Below, one piece after another: positions 57,914 to 64,000 of a DNA stretch of 64,000 nt. Within the stretch, counting starts at the first letter, position 1. Each line of letters begins with the position of its first letter. Below the pieces are notes generated by a model. The model was not told the origin of the DNA, did no database searches, and worked only from the letters and a program-made list of their open reading frames with translations. The translations under genes and the position numbers were made by a program. Source of the DNA: REEB52 sp964626905. Its GTDB lineage: Bacteria > Chlamydiota > Chlamydiia > Chlamydiales > SM23-39. The DNA lies in assembly GCA_964626905.1 (NCBI GenBank), contig CAZVHA010000002.1, positions 186,001-250,000 of the forward strand, given 5' to 3'.

Positions 57914-59290
57914 ATATAGATAAGCGGTTGGAATTCTACCCAATTTGACCCTTATGGACAACCAAAAAAGGGCGAAAAGGTAAAAAGGGATGCTCCAGGA
58001 GGGGATCCAGGTGCACCGGATCGAATAGTCGAGAAAAAGGGGGGGATAGGAGGTCAAGTCGAGGAGTTCTCCTGTCAAAAAATCGGTGAGAAAAAAAAAC
58101 GGAGAGGCCAAAGGGGGGAACAGCAGATATAGAGCAAGAGAGAGGAGGAGGAGAAAAAGGGAGGCGCCCAAAAGAAAAGGAAAAAAAAGATTATAGAGAA
58201 AAGAGAGGAGGGGGAAGGTGTGAAAATGGAACAAAAGGAGCGGGAGAATCGCCGCGTTGACGCTCAAAGTGACATTGAGCGCTTCCCTCAAAAAAGAGGT
58301 GAGGAGATAGCCGTGCTTTGCCGGGATCGTGAGCTCGATTAGGGTTGCGCGCTTGGGAAAGAGCTTAAGACACAACGGCATAAAGAGGGGGCGGCCAATG
58401 AAAATCCCAGCGCAGCTTAAAAAACTGAGTTGAAAGCCGAGGTTGCTCGGGATGAGTGGATTGAGCGTCACCTCAACCAATAAAGAGGTCCCTAAAAGAT
58501 TGAGCGGCGTCGCCCGTTTCCCCATCCATTTTCCCAAAAGGAAAAAGAGGGCCGTCATATAACTTCTTTGCACCGCCGGAAGAGGCCCGACAAAGAGGAA
58601 ATAGAGGTTGATGAGAAGGATCAGCGAAAAAATTTTGGGCTTATAATCTAAAAATAGACTGAGGAAATAGGAGCAAAATGCAATCAACACTCCAAAGTGA
58701 AATCCCGAAATAGCGAGCAGATGTTGCAGTCCCAATCTGCTAAATTCAAATACCAAAGAGCGCTCCTCCACATCGCCCGTGATAAGGGAGCTTAAAAGTG
58801 GGGCGACGCGGGGCTTTTTCAGTTTTTCTTCCAACACTTTGCGCATTTTCTCTTTCATCTGAAAACGCATTTCGACAAAACTCATCCGCTTTTTGACAAA
58901 GATCCACTCCTTTGCTTTGAAGGCGATGCCGGTATTGCCCCGTTTTTTCAGTTGCCCTTTCAAAATGTAATCGGCGCTCGCACTCGGGCGACTGGCACTT
59001 CGCGGATGGTAGACAGAAGCGGGCACGCTTTGTCCATTGGCAATGAGAGTGCCCTCATAAATCAACCCCTTCATAAAGGGCGATTGGTGCGGTTTTACAC
59101 TGGAGGGAGAAAAATAGACAAGATTTGCGTCACTCACCTCCGTTTTGGTGTAAAATCCATAAATGCAGGCGGCAAAAAGGGAGAGGATAACAATCCATTT
59201 GCGCAAAAAAATGAGATAAAATCCCCAAGCGAAAAAAAGGACAAAATTCCAGGGAAAAGACCAGAAAAGAGGTGCGCTCGTCCCAATCAA
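57890..59290 (-). CDS. comEC: ComEC/Rec2-type DNA uptake channel protein
   Basis: A 466-residue membrane protein (CT339-like). The ComEC core VTLNPLIPSNLGFQLSFLSC, HLLAISGFHFGVLIAFCSYF (ComEC signature H-L-L-A-I-S-G) and PAVQRSYMTALFFLLGKWMG are seen; about ten helices. Imports single-stranded DNA across the inner membrane in competent bacteria. No C-terminal metallo-beta-lactamase domain, as in Chlamydia. TTG 59290 is the first standard start; the frame stays open to CTG 59347 overlapping the ndh stop and encodes FWERQPALLFG, typical of a longer ComEC N-terminus. The stop lies inside tRNA-His. Confidence 0.88.
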   Translation of the reverse strand: MIGTSAPLFWSFPWNFVLFFAWGFYLIFLRKWIVILSLFAACIYGFYTKTEVSDANLVYFSPSSVKPHQSPFMKGLIYEGTLIANGQSVPASVYHPRSASRPSASADYILKGQLKKRGNTGIAFKAKEWIFVKKRMSFVEMRFQMKEKMRKVLEEKLKKPRVAPLLSSLITGDVEERSLVFEFSRLGLQHLLAISGFHFGVLIAFCSYFLSLFLDYKPKIFSLILLINLYFLFVGPLPAVQRSYMTALFFLLGKWMGKRATPLNLLGTSLLVEVTLNPLIPSNLGFQLSFLSCAGIFIGRPLFMPLCLKLFPKRATLIELTIPAKHGYLLTSFLREALNVTLSVNAAILPLLLFHFHTFPLLSFLYNLFFPFLLGASLFLLLLSLALYLLFPPLASPFFFLTDFLTGELLDLTSYPPLFLDYSIRCTWIPSWSIPFYLFALFWLSIRVKLGRIPTAYLYGDRSSAG

Positions 59291-59343
59291 AAGGGAAATT
59301 CCAAAAAGAAGCGCCGGTTGCCGCTCCCAGAAATACGTGTGAT

Positions 59344-60618
59344 TCAGTCGCTACTCTTCTTCGGCAACTCTTCATCAATCGGGTGGTTGATCAGACGGGC
59401 GCCCCTTTGACTTGAATAATAGGCAAAAAGCCACTGGATCAACACCATCAATCGATTGCGAAAGCCGATCAGGTAGAGAATATGGACACAAGACCAGCCG
59501 AGCCAAGCGACAAGTCCGCTAAACTGCAATTTTCCAAACATCCCGATTGCCTTGCTCTTTCCAATCGTCGCCATCGTCCCTTTGTCGAAATAGACAAAAG
59601 GGGGGTGCGCTACCTTGGCGATCTGCTTGCGCAAAAGATGGGCCACATAGCGCCCTTGTTGTACCGCAACGGGAGCCAAAGCGGGAAGAGGTTTTCCATT
59701 TTTGTCCATCACACACGCCGCATCGCCAACCACAAAAATTTCGGGGTGTTCTGGGACGCTCAAGTCGGGCGCGACATTGACGCGCCCTTGCCGATCTAGA
59801 GGAACACCGAGCGTTTTTAATACGGCAGAGGCCTGATTGCCCGCTGCCCAGACGACGTTTTCTGCAGGGATGAAAAGTCCATCCATCGCAACGCCCTCTT
59901 TATTCACATCGATCACCCGCTTTCCAGTGATCACATTGACTCCAAAATGGGCGAGGTATTTTTCCGCCTTTAAAGAGAGCTTTTCTGGATAAACAGGGAG
60001 GACATGGGGAGAGCCCTCCACAAGGTGAATTTTTGTCTTGCTCGTGTCGATGCGCCGAAAATCTTGGAGCATCGTGTGATAGGCAATTTCAGAAATGGCG
60101 CCTGCCATCTCAACTCCGGTAGGTCCTCCTCCGATGATCACAAAATTGAGATATTTTCTCGCCTCTGTGATGCTGTCGCACCGCTCTGCCTTTTCAAACG
60201 AGATCAAAATCCGCTCTCGGATTTTGACTGCATCGGCCAAAGTCTTGAGTCCCGGTGCAAACACCTCCCATTCATTTTTTCCGAAATAGGAGTGTCTTGC
60301 CCCGAGCGCGACAATCAGAAATTCGTAGCCCACCCGATCGCCATTTTTGAGCACCACTTCATGTTTTTCTTTGTCAATCTGGATCACCTCACCCATGATC
60401 ACGGTGACATTGGGATACGGCCTCACAATTTCTCGGATCGGAACTGCAATATCTCCAGGAGATAAAGCGGCGCTTGCCACTTGGTATAGTAACGGCTGAA
60501 AAAGGTGGTGATTTGTCTTATCGATCAACCAAACGTCAATCCCTGAACCGCCTAAAGCTTTGGCTGCATTAATTCCGGCGAAGCCGCCGCCGAGGATGAG
60601 AACTTTTGTGTGTGCCAT
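59344..60618 (-). CDS. ndh: Type II NADH dehydrogenase (non-proton-pumping)
   Basis: A 424-residue flavoprotein passing electrons from NADH to quinone. ADP-binding folds VLILGGGFAGINAAKAL (FAD, about 6-22) and FVIIGGGPTGVEMAGAIS (NAD, about 160-177); VVGDAACVMDKNGKPLPALA is the late FAD motif. C-terminal amphipathic/hydrophobic segment (LVAWLGWSCVHILYLIGF) anchors it to the membrane. Common in environmental chlamydiae in addition to Na+-NQR (from memory). Its stop TGA overlaps the proposed CTG of comEC. Confidence 0.94.
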   Translation of the reverse strand: MAHTKVLILGGGFAGINAAKALGGSGIDVWLIDKTNHHLFQPLLYQVASAALSPGDIAVPIREIVRPYPNVTVIMGEVIQIDKEKHEVVLKNGDRVGYEFLIVALGARHSYFGKNEWEVFAPGLKTLADAVKIRERILISFEKAERCDSITEARKYLNFVIIGGGPTGVEMAGAISEIAYHTMLQDFRRIDTSKTKIHLVEGSPHVLPVYPEKLSLKAEKYLAHFGVNVITGKRVIDVNKEGVAMDGLFIPAENVVWAAGNQASAVLKTLGVPLDRQGRVNVAPDLSVPEHPEIFVVGDAACVMDKNGKPLPALAPVAVQQGRYVAHLLRKQIAKVAHPPFVYFDKGTMATIGKSKAIGMFGKLQFSGLVAWLGWSCVHILYLIGFRNRLMVLIQWLFAYYSSQRGARLINHPIDEELPKKSSD

Positions 60619-60685
60619 ACCTTTAAGTCTAGACGAAAAAAAAATTCTGAGGAAAGAAATTTTTAATTATGTCAGAGTAAACATT

Positions 60686-61486
60686 ATGAATTCTCTCTGT
60701 CGGCAATTTTTTACGGCAAATAAGGAAAATCGGTTCAATTCGGTTCGCATTTTGTCTGAAGAGCCGAAGAGCACTTGGGACGATGTGAATCAGATTGCGC
60801 TCGACATTCCGAGGGGTTGGTATGAATTGAGTAGAATTATGCCGCGCGATCGTGTAGAATTCACCCGCGACTTTTGGTTGGATCGGATCCCATATCATCC
60901 CAGTGTCCATCCGGCCATTTTTGAATTTTTCGAAAGGTTGGACGATGTCGCAGTTGTCTTATTGCAAAGGATGAGTGGAGAGCCGATGGATGCGGAGCTT
61001 GTCTACAGTTTGGCCGATAACAGTTCCTTTTTTAGGGGGCAAGTTCCTTTGAATGAAGAGACGTTAGCTGAATGTAAAGGGGAATTCGATTTTAATTTGC
61101 CGAGAGATTATCTTGCATTCTTAAAGATTCACAACGGTTTTGGGAAATTATCAGAGATGGGCCTTTTAGAGTTGCAAGACGTGATGGAGGCGAAGAGGAG
61201 AGTCATCAATCTCATTTTGAAAGCGGATCGGAGGATCAAGTCGGGAGAAGTGGATGTCGATCCTGGGGCGCTGGTTCCTTTTTTTGAGTTTTTGGGGCTC
61301 TCTTCTTTTCAGTGTTTTTATTCGGATTGGTATCCGGGGAGCGAGATGGGAAACGTCTATTTTTCTGGGATTGACTATACGATATCGGATGTATCGCAAA
61401 AAAAAACGTGGGGAGAGAATCTGGCATTTCCGACCTTTTCAGAGTGGCTGAGCACCTATTTACAGGGGATGAATTTGTGTATTTAG
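60686..61486 (+). CDS. SMI1/KNR4-like domain protein (CT338-like)
   Basis: A 266-residue protein. From about 125 (LPRDYLAFLKIHNGFGKLSE) it matches the SMI1/KNR4 (SUKH) fold, with the typical LP-x-D/E-Y-x-x-F-L-x-x-x-N-G pattern; EMGNVYFSGIDYTI follows. SUKH domains are found in immunity proteins against toxins and in cell wall regulators (family knowledge). Here it lies directly upstream of hprK, overlapping it, in the CT338 position, so a regulatory link to the PTS is conceivable; inference. Start MNSLCRQFFTA at 60686; the longer frame overlaps the ndh promoter. Confidence 0.8.
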   Translation: MNSLCRQFFTANKENRFNSVRILSEEPKSTWDDVNQIALDIPRGWYELSRIMPRDRVEFTRDFWLDRIPYHPSVHPAIFEFFERLDDVAVVLLQRMSGEPMDAELVYSLADNSSFFRGQVPLNEETLAECKGEFDFNLPRDYLAFLKIHNGFGKLSEMGLLELQDVMEAKRRVINLILKADRRIKSGEVDVDPGALVPFFEFLGLSSFQCFYSDWYPGSEMGNVYFSGIDYTISDVSQKKTWGENLAFPTFSEWLSTYLQGMNLCI

Positions 61487-62433
61487 TGCAGCATTTGTAC
61501 GAGCAGCACAGGAAGTTGTTGGGGCTCGATTTGATTGCGGGAGTGGGGGGGCTCACTCGCCGGATTAGCAAGGCAGAGGTGCACAGGCCTGGTTTGAGTT
61601 TGACCGGTTATTTGAAGGGGTTTGTCTCGGCGCGCATTTTGGTTTTTGGCAAGCAGGAGATGGAATTTTTGCGGGAGAAGGAGTCTGCGGAGCGGACAGA
61701 AATTTTAAAGGCGATTTTGACCCCTTCAACTCCAGCCGTGATCATTGCGAGGGGGCTTATCCCGTTGAAGGAGCTGGTTGCTATTTGTGACGCGTTGGGG
61801 GTGCCCCTTTTTCGGGCGACGATGACGGCGACCAATTTATTGAGCAAGATCACCTTTTTGCTTCTCGAAGAGTTTTGTCCGAGCGTTACTTTACACGGGA
61901 CTCTTGTGGAGGTGTTTGGCGTTGGGGTGTTGATTCAGGGGGAATCATCTGTTGGGAAGAGCGAGGCAGCTTTAGGGCTGATTGAGAGGGGGCACCGGTT
62001 GATTTCGGACGATGTGGTTCGGGTCAAGAAGAAAGAGGGGTCGTATCTTGTCGGTTCTGGGCCTGAGTTGACGCGCCACTTAATGGAGATTCGGGGGATT
62101 GGGATTATCAATGTCGCCCATCTGTATGGGGCTGTTTGTGTAAGGCCAGATAAGGGGATCGATATTGTGGTGAAGCTAGAGGAGTGGGACGATCAACATT
62201 TTTACGACCGAGTGGGGCTCGATGAAAAATTTATCGATATTCTTGGAGCGAGTATTCCGTATCATCTTCTTCCGGTAAAACCGGGGAGAGATGTCGTTTT
62301 GCTTTTGGAGACGATTGCGCTGAATCATCGGCTGAAGGATATGGGATACAATTCGGCGCGGGAGTTCAATTCTAAGTTGTTGGATACGATTGCGAGCAGG
62401 CAAAAAAAGGAGCTAGTGCATGAACGAGAATGA
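61477..62433 (+). CDS. hprK: HPr kinase/phosphorylase
   Basis: A 318-residue bifunctional enzyme that phosphorylates HPr on Ser and removes it. GTG start at 61477 (VYLVQHLYEQHRKLLGLDLI) with AGGGGA about eight bases upstream; upstream open codons overlap the SUKH gene. Walker A VLIQGESSVGKSEAALGLIE (about 155-174), EIRGIGIINVAHLYGA (HprK signature) and C-terminal catalytic loop HFYDRVGLDEKFIDILG. Regulates carbon flux through the PTS. Four bases before ptsH. Confidence 0.93.
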   Translation: MYLVQHLYEQHRKLLGLDLIAGVGGLTRRISKAEVHRPGLSLTGYLKGFVSARILVFGKQEMEFLREKESAERTEILKAILTPSTPAVIIARGLIPLKELVAICDALGVPLFRATMTATNLLSKITFLLLEEFCPSVTLHGTLVEVFGVGVLIQGESSVGKSEAALGLIERGHRLISDDVVRVKKKEGSYLVGSGPELTRHLMEIRGIGIINVAHLYGAVCVRPDKGIDIVVKLEEWDDQHFYDRVGLDEKFIDILGASIPYHLLPVKPGRDVVLLLETIALNHRLKDMGYNSAREFNSKLLDTIASRQKKELVHERE

Positions 62434-62436
62434 GCG

Positions 62437-62706
62437 ATGAAGATCATTCGAAAGATCAAGGTGAAAAATTCTTTAGGGCTTCACACGCGACCTGCTGCAT
62501 CGATTGTGAAGATTTTGCAGCCGCGCAAGTCGGCTGTTTTTTTTACCCATAAAAATGAGACGATCAATGCGCGGAGTATTATGAGCATTTTGATGTTGGC
62601 GGCGAAGAAGAACGCGGTGATCGAGGTGACGATCGATGGGGAGGATGCGGAGTTGACGATGCAGCATTTGATACAGGCATTTGAAATGGAATTTGGAGAA
62701 AAGTGA
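62437..62706 (+). CDS. ptsH: Phosphocarrier protein HPr
   Basis: An 89-residue PTS carrier. LGLHTRPAASIVK holds the active His16 phosphorylated by enzyme I; NARSIMSILMLAA holds Ser47, the HprK target, in the correct context for Ser phosphorylation. Located between hprK and ptsI, overlapping ptsI (TGATG). Serves regulation as no sugar permease gene is in sight. Confidence 0.96.
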   Translation: MKIIRKIKVKNSLGLHTRPAASIVKILQPRKSAVFFTHKNETINARSIMSILMLAAKKNAVIEVTIDGEDAELTMQHLIQAFEMEFGEK

Positions 62707-64000
62707 TGTCACCGGGCAAAGAAGAGGTGATTTTAAGGGGACTTGCGATCAGCAAAGGGATCGGCATTGGTCTTCCCATCTTTTTTGCCAGTCTTGAAGA
62801 TGAGGTGCCGGAGGTGGCTATTCCGAAAAAGGAGATCGATATTGAGATCGATCGGTATCGGAGGGCACTTGACTTAAGTCGCAAAGATGTGGAGGCGCTC
62901 CAAAGGCTTTCGATGAGTGAGGGCCCCCCTGAAATTGTCTCGATTTTGGGGACCCATCTCGAAATGATGCAAGATCCTCTTTTAACGAGTGAGATGGAGG
63001 GGCGGATTCGAGATGCGCAGCGCAACACGGAGTCGATCTTTTTCAATCTCATTGAAGAGTATAAGGTGCGCTTTAGCACGTTGCAAGACCATTATTTTCA
63101 AGAGAGGGTACGCGATATTGTCGATGTTTCGAGGCGCATTTTAGGCCATTTGCGCCCCTTACCGCAGTTGAAGATGGGAGAAGTTCCTCACAATTCGATC
63201 ATTTTGACCCATGAGTTGGTCCCATCCGAGACGGTGGAGGCGAACGGCTCGTTGGTGAGCGCTTTTGTGACGGCGGTGGGGGGCATCACTTCGCATGCGG
63301 CGATCATTGCGCGGGCGAAGGGGATTCCGTATGTGGCCAATGTCGATGTAAAACAGCTGAAAAAGAATGTGGAGCTTCACTCTATTATTGTCGATGGGTC
63401 GCAAGGGATTGTGATTTTGAACCCGACGCGCTCGACATTGAAGAAATACCAAGAGATGCAGCGCAAGTTGCAGCAAAATTACAAGATGTTGAAGAGCGCC
63501 TCTCACCTGAAGGCGGAGACGATTGATGGTTATGAGGTACGGATTTTTGCCAATCTGGAAAATCCAAAAGAGATCGATCAACTCATTAAGGCGGGGGCTT
63601 CAGGGATCGGCCTTTTCCGCTCTGAGTATCTTTTTTTTACTCGAAAATCGTTGCCTTCGGAAGAGGAGCAATTTGCAATTTATAAGCAGATGGCAAAGGC
63701 GCTCAAAGGGAGGCCTCTTGTGATTCGAGTTTTTGATATTGGGGGCGATAAGAAGATCGATCTTCCTCCGACGAGTCCCGACGCGAAGTATTTTGCATCG
63801 ATTGGCCACGAGTCAAATCCGGCGCTCGGGTGCCGGGCGATCCGGTTTTTGCTCCGCTTTCCCGAGATTTTAAAAACGCAGCTAAGGGCGATTGTCCGGG
63901 CAAGCTATTTTGGGGAAGTTCACATTCTCATTCCGATGGTCTCAGATATTTCAGAGGTCCGCTTTGTAAGGCAAATGGTGGAGGAGATCCGAGCGGAGCT
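62706..64000 (+). CDS. ptsI: PTS enzyme I, 5' part (runs off window)
   Basis: 431 codons are visible. The N-terminal HPr-binding domain (about 10-150) is followed by GGITSHAAIIARAKGIPYVA with the phosphorylated His (about 202), then the TIM-barrel beginning IDGYEVRIFANLENPKEID, GIGLFRSEYLFF, and FDIGGDKKIDL with the PEP-binding Arg/Asp. Transfers phosphate from PEP to HPr. Completes the hprK-ptsH-ptsI operon. Confidence 0.95.
   Translation, partial: MSPGKEEVILRGLAISKGIGIGLPIFFASLEDEVPEVAIPKKEIDIEIDRYRRALDLSRKDVEALQRLSMSEGPPEIVSILGTHLEMMQDPLLTSEMEGRIRDAQRNTESIFFNLIEEYKVRFSTLQDHYFQERVRDIVDVSRRILGHLRPLPQLKMGEVPHNSIILTHELVPSETVEANGSLVSAFVTAVGGITSHAAIIARAKGIPYVANVDVKQLKKNVELHSIIVDGSQGIVILNPTRSTLKKYQEMQRKLQQNYKMLKSASHLKAETIDGYEVRIFANLENPKEIDQLIKAGASGIGLFRSEYLFFTRKSLPSEEEQFAIYKQMAKALKGRPLVIRVFDIGGDKKIDLPPTSPDAKYFASIGHESNPALGCRAIRFLLRFPEILKTQLRAIVRASYFGEVHILIPMVSDISEVRFVRQMVEEIRAE

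Overview
The window reads as a piece of a chlamydial chromosome from an environmental (non-Chlamydiaceae) member of the order Chlamydiales. Signs of this are an ATP/ADP translocase, the metal-uptake cluster ytgABCD with a repressor domain fused to YtgC and followed by dxr and rseP, a fused E1 alpha/beta 2-oxo acid dehydrogenase, and a PTS phosphorelay with HPr kinase but no permease in view. From memory, several blocks match Chlamydia trachomatis gene order: dnaA2 to amiA (about CT275-CT268), gnd to rseP (CT063-CT072), hrcA-grpE-dnaK (CT394-396), P-type ATPase to serS (CT727-729) and comEC to ptsI (CT339-336). Genes absent from the Chlamydiaceae, such as mraZ, a large NAD-glutamate dehydrogenase and an AbiE pair, point to a larger-genome relative. 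No genus is assigned.

Layout. 1-5.0 kb: an outer-membrane protein fragment, dnaA, a secreted-type unknown, a glycosyltransferase/methyltransferase pair and two small chlamydial proteins. 5.3-12.1 kb: division and wall operon mraZ-rsmH-ftsL-ftsI-murE-(outer-membrane protein)-amiA, with stop and start codons overlapping at nearly every junction. 12-16.7 kb: accessory island with two lineage-specific proteins, an AbiEi/AbiEii toxin-antitoxin pair with an operator-promoter, a 319-bp inverted-repeat element and tRNA-Arg. 16.7-23.5 kb: gnd and lepA, convergent and each preceded by a copy of one 185-bp palindromic element, then a USP-like deubiquitinase-fold protein without its catalytic Cys and His, then the ATP/ADP translocase. 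23.8-30.5 kb: ytgABCD-dxr-rseP. 30.6-41.7 kb: hrcA-grpE-dnaK with a CIRCE-like operator, NAD-glutamate dehydrogenase, an AAA/DUF4143 ATPase and several membrane or coiled-coil unknowns. 42-50.4 kb: metal P-type ATPase, M18 aminopeptidase, serS, an AT-hook-bearing UPF0158 protein and the fused dehydrogenase. 50.4-64 kb: an MFS protein, two metallo-beta-lactamase-fold proteins, ftsK, uppP, tRNA-His, comEC, type II NADH dehydrogenase, an SMI1-like protein and hprK-ptsH-ptsI (ptsI runs off the end).

Core genes are densely packed and often translationally coupled. The unknowns between them look like host-interaction proteins: bilobed hydrophobic segments, coiled coils, ankyrin-like repeats, a pseudo-deubiquitinase. 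The most striking non-coding feature is a set of long imperfect palindromes (families here called A to D, plus shorter hairpins), several of which occupy the 5' leaders of core genes (gnd, lepA, the translocase gene, the glutamate dehydrogenase gene).
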